From assembly GCF_022647505.1 (NCBI RefSeq), contig NZ_CP071409.1, positions 3,286,001 to 3,350,000 of the forward strand: DNA of 64,000 bases, in the 5' to 3' direction. This DNA comes from [Pantoea] beijingensis. GTDB lineage: Bacteria > Pseudomonadota > Gammaproteobacteria > Enterobacterales > Enterobacteriaceae. The stretch's first letter is position 1, and every line of letters begins with the position of its first letter. The translations under genes were made by a program, and so were the position numbers. Under the pieces are notes generated by a model, which saw only the letters and a program-made list of their open reading frames with translations, was not told where the DNA came from and searched no databases. Positions 46,921 to 55,852 of the stretch are shown one piece after another.

Positions 46921-47802
46921 ATGATGAAAAAACTGATTATGTCGGGTCTTCTTGCGGCCTGCTACTCCTCCTTCGCCCTGGCAGATACTACAGCGGCCGA
47001 TATCCCGGCATTCAAAACCTTTCAACTGGATAAGCTTCAGATTACGGCACTCCATGATAAGGAAAACTATATTCCTAATGATGCCAAAGTGTTTGGCGTG
47101 GACGTGGGAGAAAAGGCGGTAGCAGATGTCTTATCGCGTGCTGGCGCACCGACAGATCGCATTAGGCTCAGCATTGATGGTTTGCTGATAAAAGACGGTC
47201 AGAAAAACGTTCTGATCGATACCGGGCTGGGTCCTGCCGCTCAAGGCCAACTGGTTCCAAACCTGGAAAAAGCGGGCTACCGACCTGAGCAGATAACGGA
47301 TGTACTGATCACCCACGTTCACATCGACCATATTAGCGGGCTGGTGACGGCAGATGGCAAGCAAGCCTTTACCAAAGCCACGGTGCGAATCTCCGCTCCG
47401 GATTGGGCGTGGCTTCAGACACAGCCCGAAATGGCTACGTTGGTGAAAATTATTCAGCCACAGGTTAAAACCTTCACACCAGGCGACCAAATGCTGCCAG
47501 GCATCAAATCGGTTCCCCTGCAGGGCCACACTCCAGGCCATGTTGGCTACCAGATTACTTCTGGCAAAGCGCGCCTGTTAGATATTGGTGATTCAGCGCA
47601 TAGCTCCATCATTTCCCTTGTGAAACCAGAATGGGCGATTGATTATGATACCGATCGCGCTAAGGGAATGGCTAGCCGTAAAGCGCTGCTGGCAAAACTG
47701 GCAGCGGACCATGAGCTAATTTTTTCCCCTCATTTCCCTTTCCCGGGTGTGGGCTATATTGTGGCTAAAGGCGACCATTACGCTTTCCAGGCTGCAGAGT
47801 AA
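46921..47802 (+). CDS. Exported metallo-beta-lactamase-fold hydrolase
   Basis: About 293 residues with a signal peptide (KKLIMSGLLAACYSSFALA) and a metallo-beta-lactamase fold: HVHIDH (about 137-142) is the zinc motif HxHxDH, preceded by IDTGLG, followed by GHTPGHVG (third histidine), a metal-ligand aspartate in IGDSAH and HFPFPG at the end. The class includes lactonases, phosphodiesterases and beta-lactamases; the substrate cannot be told. The start is one of two adjacent ATGs (46921 or 46924). It is followed by a 10-bp hairpin (47812-47835) without U-run. Confidence 0.82.
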   Translation: MMKKLIMSGLLAACYSSFALADTTAADIPAFKTFQLDKLQITALHDKENYIPNDAKVFGVDVGEKAVADVLSRAGAPTDRIRLSIDGLLIKDGQKNVLIDTGLGPAAQGQLVPNLEKAGYRPEQITDVLITHVHIDHISGLVTADGKQAFTKATVRISAPDWAWLQTQPEMATLVKIIQPQVKTFTPGDQMLPGIKSVPLQGHTPGHVGYQITSGKARLLDIGDSAHSSIISLVKPEWAIDYDTDRAKGMASRKALLAKLAADHELIFSPHFPFPGVGYIVAKGDHYAFQAAE

Positions 47803-47811
47803 TCGTACCTC

Positions 47812-47835
47812 CCGCCTTCCTTCCCAGGAAGGCGG
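47812..47835. terminator. Hairpin after the metallo-hydrolase gene
   Basis: CCGCCTTCCT and AGGAAGGCGG form a perfect 10-bp stem with a 4-nt loop ten bases past the stop codon. There is no U-run after it, so it may stabilise the transcript end rather than terminate alone. Confidence 0.5.
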
Positions 47836-48038
47836 CATGTCCTGGTCGTGCTGTAGAGCAAATGGACAGCATCTTCCCCATACATCGTTGACACAGCACG
47901 AAACGGGGTTTGGCTTTCAAACGTGTGCCTTCGTGTGCCTTTTCAGGACTAAAACGCCTCAGGCGCGCTGACGACACCAGCGATTGTTGCTGCATTCAAT
48001 TATGCCTTTCGCATTATTTCCCGGCGGGTAACGAAAAG

Positions 48039-48719
48039 CTAAGCAGAAATAAGAGCCCGCAGTTGGTGCAAGCTTTTTACCTGCCAGGTGGGTGTAATAC
48101 CTTCTGGCGCAGGACGCTCATCGACGTTGAGCCAGCAGGTAGCGATCCCCGCATTTATCCCACCAAGGATATCCGAATCAGGGTTATCCCCGATCATCAT
48201 CACGCGATCACGCGAGGGGTGTCCCATACGTTCCAGCGCATAATCAAAAATAGCGGGATGAGGTTTTGCATACCCCACCTGCTCTGAGATCACCAGTAAA
48301 TCAAAATAGCCAAGAAACCCGGTACGCTCCAGTCGGGCGTGCTGTAATGCGGTAAAACCATTGGTGATGATCCCTATTTTGACCTGGCCTTTAAGCATTT
48401 CAAGCAGCTCAAGCGCGCCATCCAGTGGCTGGCAGACGTGTGCCATCGCCTCCAAAAAACCACGGTTTAACGTCGCGGGCTCCACGTTTAATTTTTCGCC
48501 CCAACGCGCAAAACGTTGAAGCTGCAGCTGTAGTGCCGTGATGGCGCCATTCTGGTAATCTACCCATAATGGTTTATTCAGCGCCTGATAATCATCGAAA
48601 TCTTCAGCCGTAAACTGCACGTCATAACTCAGAAAAAGGCGCTGCAAGCCGGCAAAAGCATCAAAATGAAAGAGCGTGTCGTCAGCGTCAAATAAGATCC
48701 AGTCCCAATTTTTCAACAT
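48039..48719 (-). CDS. yjjG: Pyrimidine 5'-nucleotidase YjjG
   Basis: HAD-superfamily phosphatase of 226 residues that in E. coli hydrolyses dUMP, dTMP and non-canonical pyrimidine monophosphates. The nucleophile motif is [12 protein letters not shown] (about residues 8-19), motif [12 protein letters not shown] (about 107), and motif [16 protein letters not shown] with MIGDNPDSD. It is the third gene of holD-rimI-yjjG in the same direction, 31 bases after rimI, as in E. coli. Confidence 0.95.
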   Translation of the reverse strand: MLKNWDWILFDADDTLFHFDAFAGLQRLFLSYDVQFTAEDFDDYQALNKPLWVDYQNGAITALQLQLQRFARWGEKLNVEPATLNRGFLEAMAHVCQPLDGALELLEMLKGQVKIGIITNGFTALQHARLERTGFLGYFDLLVISEQVGYAKPHPAIFDYALERMGHPSRDRVMMIGDNPDSDILGGINAGIATCWLNVDERPAPEGITPTWQVKSLHQLRALISA

Positions 48720-48750
48720 TTACTCAAATCCTTAGATACCCAAAACGACT

Positions 48751-49191
48751 TTATAGTGTTAGCGCCATAATAATCGCATCCTCACGCCCGGAAACGGTCG
48801 GATAATAATTACGTCGTAGCGAGACTTCATTGAAATCCAGCGCCTCATAAAGCGCAATCGCCCCGGTATTGGAGGCGCGGACCTCCAGCCATAAGGTGAC
48901 AATACCGCGTTGCAATAAGACATCAATAAGATGCTGCAGAAGTTCACGTCCTAAGCCACGACGTTGAAAAACAGGATCGACCGCAATATTAAACAGGGTG
49001 GCTTCATCAAGCACTATCTGCGTAATAGCAAACGCCGCCATGACACCATCAACATCAAGTCGGAAGTTGAGATAACGTTCCCCCTGATTGCTGGCAAACG
49101 TTTTTTCCGTCCAGGGAAAAGCATGGCTGCGCTGCTCAATCGCAAATGCACAATTAAGATCGTTCGATGTGAGTAAAGAAATCTGATTCAT
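48751..49191 (-). CDS. rimI: Ribosomal protein bS18 alanine N-acetyltransferase
   Basis: GNAT-family enzyme that acetylates the N-terminal alanine of ribosomal protein S18. The start at 49191 (MNQISLLTSNDL) gives 146 residues, close to E. coli (148). The acetyl-CoA binding motif is VDPVFQRRGLGRELL (about 73-87), and the substrate-side ASNQGERYLNF and C-terminal GREDAIIMAL are conserved. The start codon lies inside the 3' end of holD (38-base overlap), the same arrangement as in E. coli. Confidence 0.95.
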   Translation of the reverse strand: MNQISLLTSNDLNCAFAIEQRSHAFPWTEKTFASNQGERYLNFRLDVDGVMAAFAITQIVLDEATLFNIAVDPVFQRRGLGRELLQHLIDVLLQRGIVTLWLEVRASNTGAIALYEALDFNEVSLRRNYYPTVSGREDAIIMALTL

Positions 49192-49573
49192 ATTCACAAA
49201 TCTGCTGCCAGAGTGCACGTTTGGCATCGGCATTATGGTAAAGCTCATCAAGAGCAGGGGACGACAATTGAACGCCTTTTATGGCAATCGTCTCATCAAC
49301 GCCAAGCAGCCAGCTGGCGCATTGACGCTCTTCCGGCAGCATCGCAAGCCTGTCCGGCGTCAGGATCACCACCTCATGTGGCGCAAGCGTCAGCGAACGC
49401 AATACATCGCTCACCAGCGGGTCTTCGGTAGAAGGGGGAACTGACGCCACAATCAGCAGTCGCGTGTCAGTAGGCAAAGCGAGCGCAATTTCTCCCTGCA
49501 GAGCACGCGGGCGCCGCAGCGTATACTGCGTAATCCCCATTTGCTGTAGTAACCAGTCGCGTCTGGAAGACAT
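49154..49573 (-). CDS. holD: DNA polymerase III psi subunit
   Basis: Psi subunit of the clamp loader; it connects chi, and through it SSB, to the gamma/tau complex. The start at 49573 (MSSRRDWLLQQMGITQYTLRRP) gives 139 residues, near E. coli HolD (137); the frame extends upstream but without similarity. Conserved blocks ALQGEIAL, DPLVSDVLRSLTL and ALWQQICEYESDFF identify it. First gene of holD-rimI-yjjG; divergent from rsmC. Confidence 0.94.
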   Translation of the reverse strand: MSSRRDWLLQQMGITQYTLRRPRALQGEIALALPTDTRLLIVASVPPSTEDPLVSDVLRSLTLAPHEVVILTPDRLAMLPEERQCASWLLGVDETIAIKGVQLSSPALDELYHNADAKRALWQQICEYESDFFTHIERS

Positions 49574-49821
49574 TCTTTTCCCTTGTTGCGGATGCGGATG
49601 GAGCCGTGAGAACAGCGATTGAGCATGTGCAGATGCGCTAGCCTCTGACGCTGCAGACGAAAGGAGTTCCACCGTGTGCGCCGCCATGCTAGCAAAAACC
49701 ACCAAAATCCGCCAATAACCCCTTCACCACTCAAGCGAATATCTCAACGAAATGCACTCCTGCTGCATCTCTAATTGCTTTGGGTATATACTCCTCGCTC
49801 TGATTTGTAAGGAGCCATCCG

Positions 49822-50856
49822 ATGTCCGCTTTTACCCCGGCCAGTGAAGTGATTCTGCGCCACAGTGATGAATTTATTGAACGCCGCGTGTTATTCGCTG
49901 GTGACCTGCAGGACGACCTGCCCGCTCAACTGGAGACCGCGCTCAGTAAGGCTCATACCCAGCAATATCATCACTGGCAGATCCTCAGCCGGACGATGGG
50001 TGAACATGCATATTATGGATTGGTCACGACCGCAGCAATGGCTGCAGAATGTGACACCTTAATTTACTACTGGCCAAAAAATAAACCAGAAGCCCTGTTC
50101 CAGTTACAAAACCTGCTTTCATTATTACCGATTGGCAGCGATGTTTTTGTCGTGGGCGAAAACCGCAGTGGTGTGCGTAGCGCTGAACAGATGATTGATG
50201 AATGGGCTACCCTCACTAAAATCGATAGTGCGCGTCGCTGCGGTTTCTATCATGGCCGTCTGGATAAACAGCCTGAGTTTAACGCCGAAGATTTCTGGGA
50301 TGAATATGCCGTAGATGGACTTACCATCAAAACATTACCGGGCGTGTTTAGCCGCGACGGCCTGGATGTTGGTACCGGGCTGCTGCTCTCTACCCTGAAT
50401 CCACATATGAAAGGGAAAGTACTGGATGTTGGCTGTGGTGCAGGCGTACTTTCCGCGCTGCTCGCTACGCGATCCCCCAAGGTGCGCCTGTGGCTCACTG
50501 ATGTGAATGCGGCGGCGATTGAAGCCAGTAAAGCGACGCTGGCGGCAAACCAACTGGAAGGCGAGGTCTTTGCCAGTAACGTCTATTCCGACGTGACTAA
50601 CCGCTTCGATATGATTATCTCTAATCCACCGTTCCATGACGGAGTACAAACCAGTCTTGATGCCGCGCAAACACTGATCCGTGGCGCAGCGAAGCATCTG
50701 AATATCGGGGGAGAACTGCGCATCGTCGCAAACGCGTTCCTGCCCTATCCTAACGTGCTGGATGAAACCTTTGGCAGCCATGAAGTGCTGCTACAAAACG
50801 GTCGTTTTAAAGTGTACCGCGCAATAATGGGACGCGGCGCCAAAGCCAAACGTTAA
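49822..50856 (+). CDS. rsmC: 16S rRNA m2G1207 methyltransferase
   Basis: Methylates G1207 of 16S rRNA in the 30S subunit. The 344 residues (E. coli 343) consist of a degenerate N-terminal methyltransferase-like domain and an active C-terminal one with motif [13 protein letters not shown] (about 199-210) and the catalytic ISNPPFHDG (about 270). The start follows GTAAGGAGCC. It is divergent from holD, as in E. coli. Confidence 0.96.
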   Translation: MSAFTPASEVILRHSDEFIERRVLFAGDLQDDLPAQLETALSKAHTQQYHHWQILSRTMGEHAYYGLVTTAAMAAECDTLIYYWPKNKPEALFQLQNLLSLLPIGSDVFVVGENRSGVRSAEQMIDEWATLTKIDSARRCGFYHGRLDKQPEFNAEDFWDEYAVDGLTIKTLPGVFSRDGLDVGTGLLLSTLNPHMKGKVLDVGCGAGVLSALLATRSPKVRLWLTDVNAAAIEASKATLAANQLEGEVFASNVYSDVTNRFDMIISNPPFHDGVQTSLDAAQTLIRGAAKHLNIGGELRIVANAFLPYPNVLDETFGSHEVLLQNGRFKVYRAIMGRGAKAKR

Positions 50857-50961
50857 CCGCACGCGCGGTGCCCGATCGGTGCCGCGCAACATGCTGATTC
50901 TGTGTATCAACTACCGGACCGCGCTTTTTCGTGCAATCATCCGGCGACAGCGAAATTTCTA

Positions 50962-50989
50962 TTGACGTCCCGAGGAAAACCTCTAGAAT
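50962..50989 (+). promoter_or_regulatory. Promoter of the leucine tRNA operon
   Basis: TTGACG (50962-50967) and TAGAAT (50984-50989) are 16 bases apart, followed by the GC-rich stretch GCGCCTCCG typical of stringently controlled stable-RNA promoters. The first tRNA begins about 40 bases downstream. Confidence 0.75.
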
Positions 50990-51029
50990 GCGCCTCCGTG
51001 GTTGCAATACTGTAAAGTATTGCCGGTAC

Positions 51030-51116
51030 GCGAAGGTGGCGGAATTGGTAGACGCGCTAGCTTCAGGTGTTAGTGTCTTAACGGACGTGAGGGTTCAAGT
51101 CCCTCTCTTCGCACCA
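51030..51116 (+). tRNA. leuQ: tRNA-Leu (CAG)
   Basis: An 87-nt class II tRNA beginning GCGAAGGTGGCGGAATTGG and ending with encoded CCA; the acceptor stem GCGAAG pairs with CTTCGC. The anticodon loop CTTCAGGT has anticodon CAG (reads CUG), and a long variable arm (TGTCTTAACGGACG) and T-arm GGTTCAAGTCC follow. First of three identical copies. Confidence 0.97.
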
Positions 51117-51149
51117 ACAACCACGATATTCATATTGCCTTACATCTGA

Positions 51150-51236
51150 GCGAAGGTGGCGGAATTGGTAGACGCGCTAGCTTCAGGTGTTAGTGTCTTA
51201 ACGGACGTGAGGGTTCAAGTCCCTCTCTTCGCACCA
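51150..51236 (+). tRNA. leuP: tRNA-Leu (CAG)
   Basis: Second of three identical 87-nt copies, 33 bases after the first. Same anticodon CAG, long variable arm and encoded CCA end. Co-transcribed from the promoter at 50962-50989. Confidence 0.97.
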
Positions 51237-51267
51237 AATGGGGTGATATGAATTTTACAACGACGAT

Positions 51268-51354
51268 GCGAAGGTGGCGGAATTGGTAGACGCGCTAGCT
51301 TCAGGTGTTAGTGTCTTAACGGACGTGAGGGTTCAAGTCCCTCTCTTCGCACCA
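51268..51354 (+). tRNA. leuV: tRNA-Leu (CAG)
   Basis: Third identical 87-nt copy, 31 bases after the second. Matches the leuQPV arrangement between rsmC and yjjZ in E. coli. No strong terminator follows; a weak GGTT/AACC hairpin and a TTCTTTTT tract lie at 51355-51377. Confidence 0.97.
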
Positions 51355-51395
51355 GGTTGTAAACCCACTTCTTTTTCCTGATCTCTCACCGCCAG

Positions 51396-51632
51396 CTAAT
51401 GCGCGGTAAAATGTAATGAAGCCGCCACTAATCCTCCTGCGACTGCAATGCATGATGGCAGTAATAAGTAATGGCGTAATCGCTTGTGGTACAACATACC
51501 AATGGTTGCCAGCAGCGCGACCGCTATTAATACTCGCCACTGTAAAAAAGTTAACTCCAGCGACACTATCAGCGGTATCAAAGCACAGGGCAGCAACACG
51601 CCCCAGGCACTATCCAGCTGTTTGATCGTCAT
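51396..51632 (-). CDS. yjjZ: DUF1435 membrane protein YjjZ
   Basis: A 78-residue protein with hydrophobic segments (WGVLLPCALIPLIVSLELTF, VLIAVALLATIGML, LLLPSCIAVAGGLVAA) and the central LYHKRLRHYLLLPSC found in E. coli YjjZ. It lies between the leucine tRNAs and the Fur boxes, with fhuF further downstream on the other strand as the iron-linked neighbour. The role is unknown; the Fur boxes 65-106 bases upstream suggest iron control. Confidence 0.8.
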   Translation of the reverse strand: MTIKQLDSAWGVLLPCALIPLIVSLELTFLQWRVLIAVALLATIGMLYHKRLRHYLLLPSCIAVAGGLVAASLHFTAH

Positions 51633-51696
51633 ACTGCTTCTCCATTTTCATACGCCGTAATCCCCCCTGATACCTGCAAGATCACGACCATTGAAT

Positions 51697-51738
51697 GATA
51701 ATGATTACCAATATCATATGATAATTTTTATCATTTTG
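51697..51738. promoter_or_regulatory. Two adjacent Fur boxes
   Basis: GATAATGATTACCAATATC (51697-51715) matches the 19-bp Fur consensus GATAATGATAATCATTATC at 16 positions, and GATAATTTTTATCATTTTG (51720-51738) at 13. They lie just upstream of yjjZ (minus) and about 350 bases upstream of the diguanylate cyclase (plus). Confidence 0.75.
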
Positions 51739-52089
51739 CAGCTGAATTGTTGAAACTCTGTGCAGAGAGATGACAGACCAGTACGAAAGTGATAGATTGC
51801 AAACGATCGTTATTTAAACTAAAAAAATATGTCCCCTTCAATTCGGGCGGATTCGAGCAGCCTCAATATGGCCGAGTAAGAGATAAACCTGCTTACTCGT
51901 CTGAACCACACTCGCGCTGGCCATGGCATCAACTTACAGCGCCAGATGATTGAGGCTATTGAACACGGGCAGCACCGGTGCTGCCTGAAATAGGGTGAGT
52001 ATAATAAGCTGAGTTATTCCTGGATGAATAATAAATAGAACATCTTTGAATAGTGCCTTGATATTTCAGGGTAGCCAAGAGTATAAAAA
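51739..52089. other. Leader region of the diguanylate cyclase gene
   Basis: About 350 bases without a gene. An 8-bp inverted repeat (CGAGTAAG 51873-51880 with CTTACTCG 51892-51899) lies in the middle. The last 100 bases are AT-rich. No recognised RNA or operator. Confidence 0.35.
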
Positions 52090-53187
52090 ATGAAAGTACA
52101 ATCTTACGATGAATTGCTTCATAGCAAATATCGGCTATCTCTAATGCTTTTTCTTTTTTTAAACACGGCAATTTCACTTTTTTTCCTGTTTGGCCCGTCG
52201 CACAATGCCGTCATGAAGATCACGCCGCCCGGATTGTTAATCCCCGGTCTAAGCCTGGCATTATTACTTTGGGCCTTTTTAAAGTCGCGCAGCAAATTGC
52301 CACTATTAAATGCCGCAGCCTTTATTATTGGCATATTGTGGGCCTGGCATATTTCACTCAAGTATTCATTAATGTTTTATTTCGACGGCAGCTATCTGCT
52401 GGTAAGCTTGATCAGTATCTTTTTTGTCAGCTCCATCGCATTGGGCGATCATCTGCTGGCATTCTGTCTGCATAGCGTTCCCCCTGCCATCACCATCCTG
52501 GTGCTGGATCAGGGCCACAACCTGCTGATGCTGCTGTTTACCATCGCACTCCCGCTACTGGGGTTCACACTGCATCATCTGATGCAACGCCGTAGCGATG
52601 GTTTTATCCGCCGTCTGATGAGCCAGTTGAATGAAGAGAAAGAAACCTTCAGCGATCTCAGTATGCTTGATCCTCTTACCGGATTATATAATCGCCGCGG
52701 CTTGAAAAATCGATTAGCAAACGTGCTAAAAAATCATTCAGGAAGCCACTTTGTTCTGTTGTTGGATATCGATCACTTTAAGGCATATAACGATAATTAC
52801 GGCCATGCAATGGGCGATCGCGCGCTAGCCCGGGTGTCGGTAGCCATTCGCAACGCCGTACGCTCACGCGATATCGTAACCCGTTATGGTGGCGAGGAAT
52901 TTTTAGTGCTATTGACGAATGTGAACGCTCCAATGGCGATGAAACTGGCTGAGCGAATCCGTCAGTATGTAATCGGTCTGGCCATCCCCCACCGCTTTAA
53001 TGAACAGGTTTCGCCCCATGTAACGATCAGTGCCGGTATTGCGCCTTTATTTGAAAATGATTTTGACCAGGCCTTAGCCAAGGCCGATCGCGCGCTTTAT
53101 CTGGCCAAAAGTCAGGGTAGAAACGCGATTATTTGCTATGAGGCTATCGCCGAACCCAACAGTCCACAATCTGTCGATATGATTTGA
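52090..53187 (+). CDS. Membrane-bound diguanylate cyclase (GGDEF)
   Basis: A 365-residue protein with five to six membrane segments in the first 165 residues and a GGDEF domain from about 188. The active site is GGEEF (267-271), an allowed variant of GGDEF. The product-inhibition I-site RSRD (258-261) lies exactly five residues before it, and the GTP/metal residues DIDHFKAYND (226-235) and LDPLTGLYNRR (193-203) are intact, so it should make cyclic di-GMP and be feedback inhibited. The membrane part matches no sensor domain I can name. It separates yjjZ from fhuF, which are adjacent in E. coli, and lies downstream of two Fur boxes. Confidence 0.9.
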   Translation: MKVQSYDELLHSKYRLSLMLFLFLNTAISLFFLFGPSHNAVMKITPPGLLIPGLSLALLLWAFLKSRSKLPLLNAAAFIIGILWAWHISLKYSLMFYFDGSYLLVSLISIFFVSSIALGDHLLAFCLHSVPPAITILVLDQGHNLLMLLFTIALPLLGFTLHHLMQRRSDGFIRRLMSQLNEEKETFSDLSMLDPLTGLYNRRGLKNRLANVLKNHSGSHFVLLLDIDHFKAYNDNYGHAMGDRALARVSVAIRNAVRSRDIVTRYGGEEFLVLLTNVNAPMAMKLAERIRQYVIGLAIPHRFNEQVSPHVTISAGIAPLFENDFDQALAKADRALYLAKSQGRNAIICYEAIAEPNSPQSVDMI

Positions 53188-53652
53188 CATAAATTAAACC
53201 GTTAACCAGGCTTATCGACTATTATTACTTAAAGTAGATTAGTCTGTTAATAGTTTCATCCGGCTAAATAAAACGAGGATTTTTTCCTGAAAATGCAGAC
53301 GCGCTATTGGCTTCAGCATCCCATATTTATTCTAAACCGGAATTTATTTTCGCATATTAAGGTGATAAATAATGATGAGCAATGCTGATTGAGGGTCCCT
53401 CCACTACTTTTTTCTGCCATTTCCTGCTCGTCATTTTCAGAAAATACTCAGCATAATGTTTATTGAGGATTAATAGCACACCGTTAAATCATTTTGAGCA
53501 GAATAGTTTTTATTCTTCAGCCTGCTTAATCTCTTCTCCTGAAAATGAGTCGCGTCACGTTGCCTCCTCGTCTGGCCTTGCCTGTCACGCCTGACTTCGA
53601 TACTATCAAGAATGATTATCATTTAACTTTTAAACGTCACACAGGATGCTCG
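53188..53652. other. Intergenic region before fhuF
   Basis: About 465 AT-rich bases. GATAAATAATGATGAGCAA near 53373 resembles a Fur site only loosely (fewer than two thirds of positions), so iron control of fhuF from here is uncertain. No gene or RNA was recognised. Confidence 0.35.
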
Positions 53653-54447
53653 ATGGCAATCATTACGCGTCAGGTTCATGAGTACGGCGCATATCCGCTA
53701 ATCTTTCTGCATAGCGATCGCTCACTTGGCGCCGCATTGCATACGCTGTTTAGACAACACCGTGCTTATTTTCTTGATGCCATCAAACTGGGTGAAGAGG
53801 CGCCTGCCCGGTGTATGACTCTTGATTACTGGTCCAGGCGCAAAACATTCCTGCAGCTCAGCACGCGCTATGCCGATGATATTTATCGCCAGCATCAGAA
53901 CCTCCCCCGTGAAGCGAAACCGCTACACTCGCTATGGGCTCAGTGGTATTTCGGTTTGGTTGTGCCGCCAATGATGATGGCCCTGCTGTTTGAAACGCGG
54001 TCGATTGACTGTTCCCCACAGCATTTTCACGTTGAATTTCACGACAGCGGGCGTCCGGCGATTTTCTGGCTTAACGTGCGAGAGGATAAAGGTGCCCGTT
54101 ATCTCAATGCACACCAGCGTATTGACCGCATGATTCAACGTCATCTGATTCCAGTGACGCAGGCCATTGAGCAACAAGGTGAGATCAACGCCCGACTCAT
54201 TTGGAACAATATCGGTTATCTGATGCACTGGTTCCTGGGAGAATTGGAACCTCTGTTGGCTGAAGATACGCGTATAATGCTGGAACACGCACTTTTTTTT
54301 AGCCGGGAACGCCCTGATGGCTGCGATAACCCTCTTTATCGCAGCGTCATACCGCGCGGGGGTGATATGCAACGTCGCTGCTGCTGCCAGCGTTATCGTC
54401 TGCCGGGTATACAGCGCTGCGGTGATTGCACGCTGAAGCCAGTGTAG
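53653..54447 (+). CDS. fhuF: Siderophore-iron reductase FhuF
   Basis: Cytoplasmic [2Fe-2S] protein that reduces hydroxamate-siderophore iron to release it. I choose the ATG at 53653 (MAIITRQVHEYG), giving 264 residues like E. coli FhuF (262); the frame extends to 53545. The unusual cluster motif CC-x10-C-x2-C is at the C-terminus (CCQRYRLPGIQRCGDC). The blocks SLWAQWYFGLVVPPMM, FHVEFHDSGRP and GEINARLIWNNIGYL are conserved. In E. coli the gene is repressed by Fur. Confidence 0.94.
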   Translation: MAIITRQVHEYGAYPLIFLHSDRSLGAALHTLFRQHRAYFLDAIKLGEEAPARCMTLDYWSRRKTFLQLSTRYADDIYRQHQNLPREAKPLHSLWAQWYFGLVVPPMMMALLFETRSIDCSPQHFHVEFHDSGRPAIFWLNVREDKGARYLNAHQRIDRMIQRHLIPVTQAIEQQGEINARLIWNNIGYLMHWFLGELEPLLAEDTRIMLEHALFFSRERPDGCDNPLYRSVIPRGGDMQRRCCCQRYRLPGIQRCGDCTLKPV

Positions 54448-54545
54448 CGCGACAGCCCTTCCCTTCGACTTTTCTGCGGTTTCTCCGTTTACAGATTACG
54501 GACATTATGGCAGTTTTATCAGCCTCAAATGGTCTGGAGAAAAGC

Positions 54546-55010
54546 ATGAGCCTGGAGTCTGTACGGCAATTTTTTGCCGATCGCGCCCCTGAGATTGAAA
54601 TTATTGAGCTGGCGGAAAGTACAGCAACGGTTGTTCTGGCTGCACGTGCACATCACGTTGAACCAGGACAAATCGCCAAAACACTCTCCCTGAAAGTCAA
54701 AGAACAGGTAGTTTTAGTTGTCACGCGTGGCGATGCACGGCTTGATAATCGAAAGCTAAAAGAGACGTTGGGCGCAAAAGCCAGAATGCTCACTACCGAC
54801 GAAGTCGTAAACTGGACAGGTCACCCCGTGGGAGGCGTCTGCCCATTTGGGCTTGAAAATCCGTTACAGGTATTTTGTGATATCTCGCTGAAAAGCTTCG
54901 ATGAGGTACTGCCTGCCGCTGGAGCAATCCACAGCGCGGTCCGTATTTCACCGCAATACATGGCAGAATTAACCAACGCGCAGTGGGTTGATGTCTGTCT
55001 GCCCGCCTGA
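54546..55010 (+). CDS. YbaK/EbsC-family aminoacyl-tRNA deacylase
   Basis: A 154-residue INS/YbaK-fold protein that probably removes mischarged amino acids from tRNA-Pro or similar. The start at 54546 (MSLESVRQFFADRAPEI) follows TGGAG. The family lysine lies in IAKTLSLKVKEQ (about residue 46), and the GHPVGGVCPFGLENP loop is diagnostic. It differs from E. coli YbaK in being nearer the YeaK/EbsC group by its N-terminus; the exact substrate is unknown. Between fhuF and the peroxidase operon. Confidence 0.87.
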   Translation: MSLESVRQFFADRAPEIEIIELAESTATVVLAARAHHVEPGQIAKTLSLKVKEQVVLVVTRGDARLDNRKLKETLGAKARMLTTDEVVNWTGHPVGGVCPFGLENPLQVFCDISLKSFDEVLPAAGAIHSAVRISPQYMAELTNAQWVDVCLPA

Positions 55011-55102
55011 TCTCACATCATTACACTAAGCAAGAGGAAAGGCGGGCTGACAGCGCGCCAGATAAGAGGTCCGGCGAAGCCAGGTAGTAGAATATCAATC
55101 GC

Positions 55103-55852
55103 TTAGCTATTGGACAGCGCAACGGCTTTGCGCAAATCGCCAATCTGCGAATGCGTAGACATCGGGCTAACCAGCGCATAATTATAGTGATTATCACTCC
55201 AGTATTGCGCGATCAACTCATCGGCCTGACGTTGACCATGTGGCAGTTTGAGCGGGCGTATTGGACGTATATACCAGGCTACCCGTAGCCCCTGCGGATT
55301 CTGATACATCACTAATGCGGATGGCCCCTGTTCAGTTGCCATGAGGCGGGCTCCCAACTGTTTGAAACCAAACTGTTCAAGATTTGGCGGGACATTACCG
55401 TTGATAAAATAGCGGCTCATCCACTGGCCTACCACCTGTTGTTGGCTGGCAGAGATATCTAAGCTGGCCAGCGCCGTTCCCCCAAAAAGCTTATAGGCCT
55501 GTACCGCATCTTCCATCGGCAAACGTTGTGCGGAAAGCTGGGAATCTTTCAGTTGCCAACCTGAATATCCGCCGACTCCCAGCGTCATTATCAGCGCGAA
55601 AGCGCCAGCCAATTTCCATTGCCGCTGCTGCCGTACGCGTCGGCGCAACTGCTGCGGCACCGATTGCGCCATGCTAAATCGCTGAAGGGGCATGGCCTGA
55701 CGCAGTAACTGCGCGTCGCGCCGCCATCCCTCCACCTCTTCGGCTCGTTGCGGATGGGCTACGAGATAATCTTCAATGCGCCGGGATAACGTCGCATCCG
55801 CTTCACCATCCAGCCATGCATGTAGATCCTGCTCATTAGGCGGTAGGCTCAT
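55103..55852 (-). CDS. Anti-sigma factor (membrane)
   Basis: A 249-residue protein with a cytoplasmic N-terminal anti-sigma-like part (NEQDLHAWLDGEADATLSRRIEDYLVAHPQ, about 6-35), one membrane segment (WKLAGAFALIMTLGVGGYSGW, about 78-98) and a periplasmic C-terminal domain. It overlaps the sigma gene by four bases (ATGA), the classic sigma/anti-sigma arrangement. It would hold the sigma factor inactive until an envelope signal arrives; no zinc (ZAS, HxxxCxxC) motif is seen. Fourth gene of the peroxidase operon. Confidence 0.85.
   Translation of the reverse strand: MSLPPNEQDLHAWLDGEADATLSRRIEDYLVAHPQRAEEVEGWRRDAQLLRQAMPLQRFSMAQSVPQQLRRRVRQQRQWKLAGAFALIMTLGVGGYSGWQLKDSQLSAQRLPMEDAVQAYKLFGGTALASLDISASQQQVVGQWMSRYFINGNVPPNLEQFGFKQLGARLMATEQGPSALVMYQNPQGLRVAWYIRPIRPLKLPHGQRQADELIAQYWSDNHYNYALVSPMSTHSQIGDLRKAVALSNS

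Noticed and set aside
51030..51354. Three identical 87-bp repeats that could suggest a repeat array
   Set aside because: They are complete tRNA-Leu genes with unequal spacers of 33 and 31 bases, not a CRISPR array.
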